In this document: one piece after another, positions 24,114-32,975 of the stretch
Layout: every line of letters starts with the position of its first letter
Numbering within the stretch: the first letter of the stretch is position 1
DNA from: Oscillospiraceae bacterium
GTDB lineage: Bacteria > Bacillota > Clostridia > Oscillospirales > Oscillospiraceae
Assembly: GCA_020025175.1 (NCBI GenBank)
Contig: JAHHSM010000008.1
Span: 1-38,568, forward strand
Direction of reading: 5' to 3'
DNA: 38,568 nt
The notes under the pieces: model-generated
The model's input: the letters and a program-made list of their open reading frames with translations, nothing else
What the model was told of the DNA's origin: nothing
Databases searched by the model: none
Position numbers and translations under genes: made by a program

Positions 24114-25112
24114 ATGAATAACAATTTCAAATCTTTTCTGTCTGTTATATTTTCCGCGCTTTTTCTATGTTCTCTTTTGGCTGGTTGCGGTAAGGGTGTA
24201 TTTCCGTCCGCTATTTCAGATGGTCAACCGGAATCCGGCTCTGAGACAGCGAAAAAGCTGTCTGTAATGACCAGCTTCTATCCCATGTACGATTTCACCC
24301 AAAAGATCGGTGGGGACAAGGTAAATGTAACAAACATGGTTCCTTCTGGCATGGAACCCCACGACTGGGAGCCTGCTGCCTCAGATATCGTCGCGCTGGA
24401 ACAAGCAGACGTTTTTGTCTACAGCGGTGCAGGGATGGAGCATTGGGTGGAGGATGTGCTGAACAGTCTGGAGAATAAGGATCTGGTAACTGTGGAAGCT
24501 TCCGAGGGGATCACACTGCTAGAGGGTCATCATCACCATGACGAAGAGGATGCAGACGAGCATCATGAAGATGACCACCAGGATGAGCCGGGATATGATC
24601 CTCATGTTTGGATTGCGCCGATGAACGCCAAGCAGCAAATGGAAAATATCAAAAATGCTCTGGTCAAGGCTGACCCGATCAATAAGGACCACTACGAGTC
24701 CAACTACACCATGTGGAGTGCAGAGTGCGATAAGCTGGATCAAGAGTACAAGGATGTGCTGAGCGGTGTATCGGAAAAAGACATTGTGGTATCTCATGAA
24801 GCGTTTGGTTACCTTTGTGATGCTTACGGCCTGCATCAGCTGGGCATTCAGGGCATTGAGCCCGATTCCGAGCCCGATCCCGGCCGGATGGCAGAGATTC
24901 AGGATTTTGTGACAGAGCATGGCGTCAAGGTGATCTTTTCTGAGGAGCTGGTCAGCCCCAAGGTAGCGCAGGCTATTGCGGATGCTACAGGTGCTAAGGT
25001 GAAGGTACTCAGCCCTCTGGAGGGCCTCAGTGATGAGCAGCAGGCAGCGGGCGATGACTATTTTGCGGTCATGCGGCAGAATCTGGATGCCCTGAAAGAA
25101 GCTCTGCAATAA
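24114..25112 (+). CDS. znuA: Zinc-binding lipoprotein of the ABC transporter (ZnuA/AdcA-like)
   Basis: 332-residue cluster A-I solute-binding protein. The lipobox SLLAGC places the lipidated Cys near residue 25. Conserved metal ligands are visible as GMEPHDWEP, DPHVWIAP, VVSHEAFGYL and IFSEELVSP. A His/Asp/Glu-rich loop (HHHHDEEDADEHHEDDHQDE, followed by PGYDPH) marks zinc rather than manganese binders. ATG 24114 follows GGAGG at 24101-24105. ZnuC begins four bases after its stop. It acts outside the membrane, delivering Zn(II) to ZnuB. Manganese specificity is less likely because Mn-type proteins lack the His loop. Confidence 0.92.
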   Translation: MNNNFKSFLSVIFSALFLCSLLAGCGKGVFPSAISDGQPESGSETAKKLSVMTSFYPMYDFTQKIGGDKVNVTNMVPSGMEPHDWEPAASDIVALEQADVFVYSGAGMEHWVEDVLNSLENKDLVTVEASEGITLLEGHHHHDEEDADEHHEDDHQDEPGYDPHVWIAPMNAKQQMENIKNALVKADPINKDHYESNYTMWSAECDKLDQEYKDVLSGVSEKDIVVSHEAFGYLCDAYGLHQLGIQGIEPDSEPDPGRMAEIQDFVTEHGVKVIFSEELVSPKVAQAIADATGAKVKVLSPLEGLSDEQQAAGDDYFAVMRQNLDALKEALQ

Positions 25113-25115
25113 CGT

Positions 25116-25862
25116 ATGCTTGTACTGGAAACGAAAGATCTCTCCTTCTCTTATGGAGAAACCCCGGTTTTGACCAACATTTCTTTTCAGCTCCGTCAGG
25201 GCAGTTTTGCTGCCCTGATCGGACCAAACGGGGCTGGTAAAAGCACGCTGCTCAAGCTGCTGCTGGGAGAACTGCTCCCCACGTCGGGTACGATCCAGGT
25301 GTTGGGAAAAGATGCAAGATCCTTCCGTGGATGGAGAAGGATTGGCTATGTTCCGCAGGACGGTCTTGCCCGCCATGCAGATTTTCCGGCTTCTGCCCGA
25401 GAAATCGTGCAGGCTAATTTGTGTGCTGAAATTGGGCTTTGCCGCTTCCCCAAGCAAAAACACCGGGAACAGGTGCAGCGCGCGCTGGGGCTGGTGGGTA
25501 TGGAGAAATACGGAAAGAGACTGATCGGCGCACTGTCCGGCGGTCAGCGGCAGCGCGTTCTTTTAGCTAGGGCATTGGTATCCAGTCCTGATGTTATGAT
25601 ATTGGATGAGCCAACATCGGGCATGGACCAGGAGAGCGCAGAAGATTTTTACAAGCTGCTGTCCAGACTGAATATGAACCGAGGATTGACCATTTTGATG
25701 GTCAGCCACGATGTAGAACGCATTTGTGACCATGTTTCTCAGGTTTATTGTTTGGAGCACAACACAATGGCTGGGCTTACCCCGGAACAGGTACTGCAAG
25801 GAACAAGGGAACATAGGCACATACCAAAAGAAGAAAGGAATTGCATCTGTGGCTATTTTTGA
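25116..25862 (+). CDS. znuC: Zinc ABC transporter ATP-binding protein
   Basis: 248-residue cytoplasmic ATPase with Walker A GPNGAGKST, Q-loop YVPQD, signature LSGGQRQR, Walker B VMILDEPTSG and switch His in MVSHDVERI, all intact. It starts three bases after znuA stops and overlaps znuB by 14 nt. The 25 C-terminal residues (HRHIPKEERNCICGYF) carry extra His and Cys, arising partly because the frame reads through the znuB start region. Zinc is assigned by the linked lipoprotein. Confidence 0.92.
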   Translation: MLVLETKDLSFSYGETPVLTNISFQLRQGSFAALIGPNGAGKSTLLKLLLGELLPTSGTIQVLGKDARSFRGWRRIGYVPQDGLARHADFPASAREIVQANLCAEIGLCRFPKQKHREQVQRALGLVGMEKYGKRLIGALSGGQRQRVLLARALVSSPDVMILDEPTSGMDQESAEDFYKLLSRLNMNRGLTILMVSHDVERICDHVSQVYCLEHNTMAGLTPEQVLQGTREHRHIPKEERNCICGYF

Positions 25863-26670
25863 ATACACCTTTATGCAGCGGGCATTTCTGGTCGGTATTC
25901 TGCTTGCCGCTATCGTTCCTTGTGTAGGTGTGGTGATCGTACTCAAACGGCTTTCCATGATTGGAGATGCACTTTCTCATACCTCTCTGGCCGGTGTTGC
26001 CGGGGGCCTGCTCTTGAATATCAACCCTGTACTTGGGGCCACAGCAGCCTGCGTGGGTGCCGCCTTTTGTATTGAGGCTATCCGAAAAAAACTCCCACGA
26101 TACGCAGAAATGACCACTGCCATCGTCATGTCAGCCGGTATTGGATTGGCGGGAGTCCTGTCCGGCTTTGTACATAGCACCGCCAGTTTTAACAGCTTCC
26201 TTTTCGGAAGCATTGTTGCCATCAGCAATCAGGAGCTTATCTGGGTGGCCCTTGTGACCATTTTTGCTCTGCTTGTCTTTTTATTCTTTTATAAGGAGCT
26301 GTTTTATCTGGCTCTGGACGAACGGGCTGCAAAATTGGCCGGAGTCCCAGTCGGTGCTGTGAACAGTATATTTACCATACTGATCGCAGTTACCATATCG
26401 ATTGCGGCCCGTACTGTAGGGGCACTCATTGTATCATCCATGATGGTGATACCCGTAGCCTGCGGGATGCAGCTTGGGAAAAGCTATAGGCAGACGGTAC
26501 TGTGGTCTGTCGGCTTGGCTGAGCTGTTCACCGTTTCCGGCCTGTTTTTGGCTTACTATGGACAGCTGAAACCGGGCGGTACCATTGTTTTGGTGGGTGT
26601 AGTGTGTCTATTGCTGATTTTGATTGGAAAAACACTGCTTGCCCGGCTGTGTCGGACAAGGTACACATAA
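25849..26670 (+). CDS. znuB: Zinc ABC transporter permease
   Basis: 273-residue ABC-3 family permease with about eight or nine hydrophobic helices. The N-terminus is MAIFEYTFMQRAFLVGILLAAIVPCVGV, and the conserved segment LSMIGDALSHTSLAGVAGGLL follows TM1-2. GTG 25849 is chosen because AAAGGA lies ten bases upstream and the conserved sequence starts there; frames open from 25726 would extend into znuC. It forms the membrane channel of ZnuABC. It ends ten bases before the COG0523 GTPase, continuing the operon. Confidence 0.92.
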   Translation: MAIFEYTFMQRAFLVGILLAAIVPCVGVVIVLKRLSMIGDALSHTSLAGVAGGLLLNINPVLGATAACVGAAFCIEAIRKKLPRYAEMTTAIVMSAGIGLAGVLSGFVHSTASFNSFLFGSIVAISNQELIWVALVTIFALLVFLFFYKELFYLALDERAAKLAGVPVGAVNSIFTILIAVTISIAARTVGALIVSSMMVIPVACGMQLGKSYRQTVLWSVGLAELFTVSGLFLAYYGQLKPGGTIVLVGVVCLLLILIGKTLLARLCRTRYT

Positions 26671-26680
26671 GGAGAATCTT

Positions 26681-27709
26681 ATGACTGATATTTATATTAT
26701 TTCCGGCTTTTTAGGTGCCGGTAAAACCACATTGATCCAAAAGCTCTTGTCTGAAGGGCTGCAAGAAAAAAAGGTCGCGCTGATCGAGAATGACTTTGGT
26801 GAGATCAATGTAGATGCAGCTCTGCTCAAGAAAAACGGTATCCAGGTCAAGGCATTGGATTCCGGCTGTATTTGCTGTACATTGACCGGAGACTTTATCA
26901 CTGCACTGGATACCTTGCTGAAAACACAATGCCCGGAAGTGATTATCATTGAGCCTTCCGGTGTTGGTAAGTTGTCTGATGTGGAGAAGGCCTGCCAAAA
27001 CAAGGCGATCACTCCTTTTGCCAGAATTGCTGGAAAGATTACGGTGATAGACGCAAAACGATGCACGCGCTATCTGGAAAATTTCGGCGAATTTTTTGAA
27101 GATCAAGTGGCACATGCAGATACACTTTTTTTCAGCCGAGGAAGGGAACAGGATGTTGATCTTGAACAGGCGAGGGAGCTGGTGGAACATTTAAATCCTG
27201 CTGCCAGAGTATTTACGGAGTCGTGGGAAAGCTTGAATACTGCGGAATTGCTTGGATATGGAGCTTCTGATAAAGCGATGCCTGTTACGCAAGCTCAGGA
27301 CAGCCATGAGCATACTCACAAGCACGAACATGCGCATGAAGGATGCGCATGCTGTGAGCACCGCAACCACGGTCATATGTGCTGCCATGGGCACAACCAT
27401 GGTGACCATGCTCAGCACGCACCCGAAGTCTTTGATACATTAACGCTCAGGTTTCTGCAAACGGAGATCTCTTTGGCTGTGGTCAAACAGAAGTTCTCTG
27501 CATTGGAGAACCCCGAATACGGAACGGTCTTACGGGCTAAGGGGATCATCAGGGGAGCAGATGGTTTTCTGGAGCTGCAGTTTCTACCGGGCGATCTGGA
27601 GATCAAAGAAACGGATGTGATAGGGAGTGAGCTTTGTGTTATTGGAAGAAATCTTAGAAAAGAACGAATCATTGAGCTTTTTTCAAACATCGGAAGATCA
27701 GGAACATGA
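26681..27709 (+). CDS. COG0523/CobW-family GTPase with CxCC motif and His-rich loop (zinc metallochaperone type)
   Basis: 342-residue G3E-family GTPase. Walker A is GFLGAGKTT (9-17) and the metal-binding switch motif is SGCICC (Cys63, 65, 66). The Walker B-like segment is VIIIEPSG. The guanine-recognition region reads LFFSRG instead of NKxD, a variant known in Firmicute COG0523 proteins. A loop at about 208-245 contains some fifteen His and six Cys (HEHTHKHEHAHEG, CCEHRNHGHMCCHGH). A CobW C-terminal domain follows. AAGGAG precedes ATG 26681. Family members such as ZNG1/ZagA allocate zinc to client enzymes in deficiency. The client here is unknown. It overlaps the next gene by about 74 nt. Confidence 0.9.
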   Translation: MTDIYIISGFLGAGKTTLIQKLLSEGLQEKKVALIENDFGEINVDAALLKKNGIQVKALDSGCICCTLTGDFITALDTLLKTQCPEVIIIEPSGVGKLSDVEKACQNKAITPFARIAGKITVIDAKRCTRYLENFGEFFEDQVAHADTLFFSRGREQDVDLEQARELVEHLNPAARVFTESWESLNTAELLGYGASDKAMPVTQAQDSHEHTHKHEHAHEGCACCEHRNHGHMCCHGHNHGDHAQHAPEVFDTLTLRFLQTEISLAVVKQKFSALENPEYGTVLRAKGIIRGADGFLELQFLPGDLEIKETDVIGSELCVIGRNLRKERIIELFSNIGRSGT

Positions 27710-29330
27710 GGAATTAAAATTCGCTCCGGTCTACGTTGTCAGTGGATTTTTAGATGCTGGAAAAACTTCTCTGCTCAATATGCTGCTCGGCCGCCGCCTT
27801 TCCAAAGGCAGTGAGTTCCTTCTCATCCAATTTGAGCACGGAGAAGAAGATCCGATAGATGACTCCGAAGAAGACGGTTCACTGACCGTGTTTCGCTTTT
27901 CTATCAAAGAGGCGCAGGAGGATATACAAGAGGTCGCCAGACGGCTCTACAGCTATCTGATCCACCATGACCCGGCTGAGATATGGGTCGAGTGGAATGG
28001 CGTCCTCCCCTTCTCATATCTGTGGGACCTGTTTCCATCGGCATCAAGGAATGCCACTGGGACTCTAGGTGACGTTTGCCAGATTGAAAAGATCCTGAAT
28101 CTTGCAGATGCACAAACACTGGAACGGCTCATTGGGCAGACCGGAGGCACACTGTTGGAACAGATTTCCAACAGTGATATCGTGGTATTGAGAAATGCCG
28201 ACTCCGGCTCATCCTATCGCCGATTAAAACGAATGGTGCAGACATGGAATCCGGGAGTAAAGGTACTGCCGCTGAAACCGCTGCAGAATGTGGAGCAGGC
28301 AATAAGTCGACAAAATCGGAACCAGAGTCTCACGCTTCTGAAAGGGATCGTATTCTGTGCTGCTGCATATGTTGTTGTCCGTTTTGTTCTTGATGCGTGG
28401 CAGGGATCTTCAGATAAGCTGGATACTTTGACCAATGTTTTCTTAGGGATCATTCTGCAGGCAGTTCCTTTTCTTTTGATTGGTGTCCTGTTATCCTCCA
28501 TGATCCAAATTTTTGTTTCTCAGCAGTTTATTGAACGCTGGTTCCCGAAGCATCTGGCTGGCGGGATGCTCTTTTCCATACTGGCTGGCTTTTGCCTCCC
28601 GGTGTGTGACTGTGCTTCTATTCCGGTATTTCGGAGCCTAGTACGCAAAGGCGTCCCTATAACGGCAGCGGTAACTTTTATGGCATCTGCTCCGATCATC
28701 AATCCCGTAGCCATGCTCAGTACCTGGTATGCTTTCAACGGGGATATGTCTGTCGTACTGTGCAGGATCGGTCTTGGCATTCTGTGCGCAGTCCTGATTG
28801 GAATTACTTTTTCATGGAAACGATCGTGTAGCGAAGAGATGACCCTTAGAACGCCTGTGGTCTACTGCGCCTGTGGCTGTTATGCTGCCTCGTCCCCCGA
28901 CAGACGATTTGGAAAAATTCTCCTCTTTCTTCAGCATGCCAAGCTGGAATTCTTTGATGTGGGTAAATATTTGATATTGGGTGCCTTTGTATCGGCTTTG
29001 TTCCAAACACTATGCGGAGATGTGTCTTGGGCTGGAGGGAAGAGTGGGCTGCTGATTCCGCTTGTGCTGATGATGGGAATGGCGTTTGCCCTCTCCTTGT
29101 GTTCATCTTCTGATGCGGTAGTTGCCCGAAGCTTTTCAAACCAATTTCCAATCGGAGCATTGATGGGATTCCTGGTGCTTGGTCCCATGATGGATATTAA
29201 GAACCTGATCTTGCTCTCTGGCAGCTTTTCCAAACGGTTTATTCTCCGATTGGTGCTGACAATGTTTCTGGTGTGCGGGGCAGTTGTGTATCTGGCCTTC
29301 CGCTTGGGATTAGAAAGGATTTTGCTGTGA
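27636..29330 (+). CDS. Fusion: degenerate COG0523-like P-loop domain plus PF03773 (YcgR/YraQ/ArsP-like) permease
   Basis: 564-residue fusion. Residues 1 to about 235 resemble the COG0523 G domain: YVVSGFLDAGKTSLLNMLL keeps Walker A. The CxCC motif is absent (FEHGEEDPIDD lies near where it would follow), and EPSG is replaced by EWNG. From about 245 the protein is a multi-pass permease with the family signatures LPVCDCASIPVFRSLVRKG, APIINPVAMLSTW and the second-half CSSSDAVVARSF. YcgR-type permeases are uncharacterised, whereas ArsP exports organoarsenicals. GTG 27636 follows AGGGAG; GTG 27627 is possible. It overlaps the preceding gene by 74 nt and the next by 4 nt. A metal-linked transport role is inferred from the operon. 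Confidence 0.8.
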   Translation: MLLEEILEKNESLSFFQTSEDQEHEELKFAPVYVVSGFLDAGKTSLLNMLLGRRLSKGSEFLLIQFEHGEEDPIDDSEEDGSLTVFRFSIKEAQEDIQEVARRLYSYLIHHDPAEIWVEWNGVLPFSYLWDLFPSASRNATGTLGDVCQIEKILNLADAQTLERLIGQTGGTLLEQISNSDIVVLRNADSGSSYRRLKRMVQTWNPGVKVLPLKPLQNVEQAISRQNRNQSLTLLKGIVFCAAAYVVVRFVLDAWQGSSDKLDTLTNVFLGIILQAVPFLLIGVLLSSMIQIFVSQQFIERWFPKHLAGGMLFSILAGFCLPVCDCASIPVFRSLVRKGVPITAAVTFMASAPIINPVAMLSTWYAFNGDMSVVLCRIGLGILCAVLIGITFSWKRSCSEEMTLRTPVVYCACGCYAASSPDRRFGKILLFLQHAKLEFFDVGKYLILGAFVSALFQTLCGDVSWAGGKSGLLIPLVLMMGMAFALSLCSSSDAVVARSFSNQFPIGALMGFLVLGPMMDIKNLILLSGSFSKRFILRLVLTMFLVCGAVVYLAFRLGLERILL

Positions 29331-30202
29331 AAAGCCATAGAGTAAATACCCAGGCAGTGATCGAAGCAGCCTGTTTTATCCTGTTCGGAGCAGCCATGCT
29401 CTATTTGCTGTACTCGGAAAAATATCTCTCCTATGTCACACCTCGCATGAAGCCTTACCTTTATTTCACCATCATCGTAATGGGGGTGTGGGCTGCAGTT
29501 TCAATGAAAGGTTTGTTCCAGATCGTATATAGAAAACGAACCGGTCGATATTTCATTCTGCTGATCCCTATTATGCTGCTGTTCCTGCCCCACAAAGAAA
29601 TGAGAATATCCAATTTATCTGGTTCGACAGGGCTGCTGACGGGCAGTGCCATCAGTACAACATCGGAATTGAAGGAAGCTGCGCCATCGGACATGGCTCC
29701 GGCAGAGGAAACTGAGCTGGTAGAACCGGCATTGCCGGGAAAAGCTGTGCCGGAACAACGATCCAAAGGGACAGATGTCTATATGTCTCTGGATATTTAC
29801 GGAGAACCTCTGCCTCTACACGGTTATGACGAGGTCAACCGAACGATAACCGTGAGCAACGATGAGTTTTATGAGTGGCTAATTGCGATTTTTGAAAATT
29901 TAGACACATTCGAAGGGTATCAGATAACCATGACAGGCTCCGTTTATCGGGATCCTGCTGTATTTACCCAAAACGAGTTTGTCCCCGCACGTCTGCTTAT
30001 GTCCTGCTGCGTGGCAGATCTCACTCCATGTGGTATCATTTGCGTGTATGATGAGATCGATGACTGGAAGGCGGATTCATGGGTCACTGTGACAGGTACG
30101 CTCCATAAAGGGCAATATCAGGGACAGGATGAGCCACAGATCCATGTACTGTCTATCGTTCCGGCAGAGCCGGTAGAAGGCTATATTTTCCCCTATGGAT
30201 GA
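29327..30202 (+). CDS. YcgQ/DUF1980 (TIGR03943-type) membrane protein
   Basis: 291-residue protein. Two N-terminal helices (about 11-27 and 42-60) and a third near 80-90 (YFILLIPIMLLFLP) precede an extracytoplasmic C-terminal domain. That domain carries the family-typical run ARLLMSCCVADLTPCGIICVYD and ends in a beta-rich, OB-like segment (WVTVTGTLHKGQYQGQ). GTG 29327 overlaps the permease stop as GTGA, with AAAGGA upstream, so translation is coupled. YcgQ-type proteins are almost always encoded beside a PF03773 permease and often near COG0523 genes, so the two probably form one complex. The CC pair and nearby acidic residues could bind metal. Function is unknown. Confidence 0.82.
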   Translation: MKSHRVNTQAVIEAACFILFGAAMLYLLYSEKYLSYVTPRMKPYLYFTIIVMGVWAAVSMKGLFQIVYRKRTGRYFILLIPIMLLFLPHKEMRISNLSGSTGLLTGSAISTTSELKEAAPSDMAPAEETELVEPALPGKAVPEQRSKGTDVYMSLDIYGEPLPLHGYDEVNRTITVSNDEFYEWLIAIFENLDTFEGYQITMTGSVYRDPAVFTQNEFVPARLLMSCCVADLTPCGIICVYDEIDDWKADSWVTVTGTLHKGQYQGQDEPQIHVLSIVPAEPVEGYIFPYG

Positions 30203-30523
30203 GGGATATACGACCACTGCCTGTAGAAGCTTGATCTGCATGAATAACCAAGCTTCTGTTCGTAGTATGTACATCGATTAGCTGTAGTTGCACCTACCGG
30301 AACAACGAGATCCGCGGGAAGGAATTGTCGCACGATATATCAAAAATACAGCATCATTTCTGACAGCAGTGCATATTCGTTGCAATACTATTTGGTGTGC
30401 GGATTCAGCTTGAACTTGTGTAGACGATATTTAAGGACTTTTGTCAGGTTATGCGATCTTTCCCAGTTTGCCGTCGTAACAATGAGGGGATAGGTTTCCT
30501 CGACTCGGTTTTAGCAAAAACGC
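30203..30523. other. Intergenic region after the metal operon
   Basis: No gene recognised. A 9-bp inverted repeat AGAAGCTTG / CAAGCTTCT (30225-30257, 15-base loop, no T run) is the only candidate 3' structure for the operon. The remainder has short broken frames only. Confidence 0.4.
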
Positions 30524-30560
30524 AGAGAGTGGGAAGCACGCTCTGTGCTTCCCACTCTCT
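30524..30560 (-). terminator. Strong terminator downstream of ftsH
   Basis: Perfect 16-bp stem AGAGAGTGGGAAGCAC / GTGCTTCCCACTCTCT with a five-base loop. On the minus strand it is followed by GCGTTTTTGC, giving the U-run expected after ftsH. Confidence 0.8.
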
Positions 30561-30631
30561 CGATTGGCGATGTCCTGTGCGGGATCTTGTTGCCCTTGTG
30601 CAAAGACACCCTTTGTATGGTCGTTTTTAAA

Positions 30632-32743
30632 TTATTGTGAATTTGTGGGGTCTGCGCTTTCTTCAGAAACACTTGATGGAGCTTCCATTACCGCTTTTTG
30701 CGCTTCTTTTGCAGGCTCTGAAATATATTCGGGATCTTTGGTATCTTCTTCGGCTTTTTCAAAAGGCGGTTTGGGAGATTCCTCGGATATCATTTCGCCT
30801 TTAGATAGACTGCCTTTGACCGCCTTGCCATCGGTTTCTTCAATGGAAACAGGGGTTTCATTGTTGATAATGGCCATCATTTCAGCACCGGTAATGGTTT
30901 CCTTAATCAACAGATAATTTGCGATTTCATCCAGCAGCGCACGATTATCCTCTAGAATCTTTACAGCATCTTCAAAGCAGCGGTTGATGACCAGGTGAAT
31001 TTCAGTATCAACATCAGCGGCGGTATTTTGTGCACAGGTAAGCCCCATTTGACCGTCCAGATACTGACTTTGGATTGTAGCAAGCCCCATGACACCAAAT
31101 TTGTCGCTCATGCCGTACATGGTGATCATCTTTCGTGCCAAATCTGTTGCGCGCTCAATGTCATTGGAAGCACCTGTGGTCATTGTATTGAAGGCGACTC
31201 TTTCTGCCGCGCGACCGCCAAGCAGCGTACGAATCTCTGCGTAGATCTCATCACGATCCATCAGGAACCGTTCTTCCTCGGGAGCCTGCATAGTATAACC
31301 CAATGCGCCCTGGGTATGGGGGACAATGGTGATTTTCTGGACAGGCTCAGTGCCCTTTTGCATTGCGGCCACCAGGGCGTGACCAACTTCGTGATAAGAA
31401 ATGAGACGCTTTTCTTTTTCGGTCAAAACGGTGCCTTTCTTTTCGCTGCCGGCAATGACGGTTTCAAAGGAGACAAGCAGATCGTTTTGGTTAACAGCGC
31501 GGCGGCCCAAACGTACAGCACGCAGAGCAGCTTCGTTGACCAGATTTGCAAGATCGGCGCCGACACAGCCTGCAGTAGCTTGAGCAATCTTGTTTAGATC
31601 AACATCTTCGCTCAAACGGATGTTGCGTGTATGAACCTGAAGTGTTTGCAGGCGGCCTGCCAGATTGGGACGATCAACGGTAATGCGGCGGTCAAAACGA
31701 CCGGGACGCAGCAGCGCCTTATCCAAAACTTCCGGACGGTTGGTAGCACCCAAAACGATGATGCCCTTGCTGGGGTCGAAACCGTCCAATTCACTCAGCA
31801 GCTGGTTCAGTGTCTGTTCGCGCTCGTCGTTGCCGCCAAACTTGGCAGCGTCACGGCTTTTACCAATGGTATCGATTTCGTCGATAAAAATAATACAGGG
31901 GGCAACTTTTGCAGCTTCTTTGAACAGGTCACGCACGCGTGATGCGCCGACACCGACGAACATTTCGACAAAATCGGAACCGGAGATAGAGAAGAAAGGA
32001 ACCTTTGCTTCGCCAGCCACTGCCTTAGCAAGCAAAGTTTTACCAGTACCAGGGGAGCCAACCAGCAGTGCGCCTTTGGGAAGCTTTGCGCCGATAGCAG
32101 TGTACTTGCCGGGATTGTGGAGGAAATCGATAATTTCTTCCAGAGATTCTTTTGCCTCGTCCTGACCGGCAACATCAGCAAAGGTGACGCCGGTGGACTT
32201 TTCCATATACACTTTTGCATTGGATTTTCCGACATTCATCATGCCGCCCATGCCACCCTTTCCGCCGATGCCGCGGAACATGAAGAAAGTGAGCAGAAGA
32301 ATCAGCAGGAAGGGAAGGAAGGAAAGCAGACCTCTTAAAATGGGGGACATTTCAGCTACATAAGGCTTGGTGTAAGGAATATCATTTTCGTCCAACAGGG
32401 TAAACATATATGGAGCATTGATGATGCTCGTATAGAGCATGACCTTTCCGGCATATTCCTTCCCGTTTTTATCAGTGTAGATGTATCCGTCTACAGGGAT
32501 AATGTTAATGAGTTTATCAGTAAAAGAAACGGAGGATACCTCATGATCTTTCACCATATCAATAAAATCGGTGTAAAGGATTTCAGCCTTTGCAGTAAAA
32601 GAGTTTTGCGCATTGCGCATAGAGTAACTGGCCATAAAATTGATGATTACTGTTAAAAACAGAGCCCATGCAATCAAGGTGATCAGCCCACTCATATTAC
32701 TGCGTGGCTTTTTGTTGTTTTTATTATTGTTGCTTGGTGGCAT
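30632..32743 (-). CDS. ftsH: ATP-dependent zinc metalloprotease FtsH
   Basis: 703-residue membrane AAA+ protease that degrades membrane and short-lived regulatory proteins as a hexamer. It has TM1 (about 20-40), an extracytoplasmic domain, TM2 (about 125-145), the AAA module with Walker A GSPGTGKT, pore loop FVGVGAS, Walker B IIFIDEIDTIG and the second region of homology (GATNRPEVLDKALLRPGRFDRR). The M41 protease site HEVGHALVAA has Val where HEAGH is usual but keeps both His and Glu. The acidic, Pro/Ser-rich tail of about 80 residues is long. AAAAGGAG sets ATG 32743; an in-frame start at 32764 lies upstream of that site. It is divergent from rlmB. Confidence 0.96.
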   Translation of the reverse strand: MPPSNNNKNNKKPRSNMSGLITLIAWALFLTVIINFMASYSMRNAQNSFTAKAEILYTDFIDMVKDHEVSSVSFTDKLINIIPVDGYIYTDKNGKEYAGKVMLYTSIINAPYMFTLLDENDIPYTKPYVAEMSPILRGLLSFLPFLLILLLTFFMFRGIGGKGGMGGMMNVGKSNAKVYMEKSTGVTFADVAGQDEAKESLEEIIDFLHNPGKYTAIGAKLPKGALLVGSPGTGKTLLAKAVAGEAKVPFFSISGSDFVEMFVGVGASRVRDLFKEAAKVAPCIIFIDEIDTIGKSRDAAKFGGNDEREQTLNQLLSELDGFDPSKGIIVLGATNRPEVLDKALLRPGRFDRRITVDRPNLAGRLQTLQVHTRNIRLSEDVDLNKIAQATAGCVGADLANLVNEAALRAVRLGRRAVNQNDLLVSFETVIAGSEKKGTVLTEKEKRLISYHEVGHALVAAMQKGTEPVQKITIVPHTQGALGYTMQAPEEERFLMDRDEIYAEIRTLLGGRAAERVAFNTMTTGASNDIERATDLARKMITMYGMSDKFGVMGLATIQSQYLDGQMGLTCAQNTAADVDTEIHLVINRCFEDAVKILEDNRALLDEIANYLLIKETITGAEMMAIINNETPVSIEETDGKAVKGSLSKGEMISEESPKPPFEKAEEDTKDPEYISEPAKEAQKAVMEAPSSVSEESADPTNSQ

Positions 32744-32975
32744 AGAATATCTCCTTTTAATCATGTATTTCTATCGTACAAGCGAAAAAGTACAATGCTT
32801 TATAAAATTACATTATATAGTAGCACAGTTTTACTGGGGAAACAAGTTTTAAGAAACGGATGAGATGTAAAATTTCTATGAATGGCTCTTTTATCATACA
32901 AAAGTTTATGCTATACTTTATACTGTATAATTAGCAACAGTTTATCCATTTTAAAAGTGGTTTAGGAGAAAGTCT

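Noticed and set aside
24519..25463. Minus-strand open frame of 314 codons
   Set aside because: It is antisense to znuA-znuC, which have complete motifs, and no start signal was seen.
24114..26670. Reading the ABC transporter as manganese-specific (PsaA/MntC type)
   Set aside because: The His/Asp-rich loop in the lipoprotein and the linked CxCC COG0523 GTPase point to zinc, though only metal assays would settle it.
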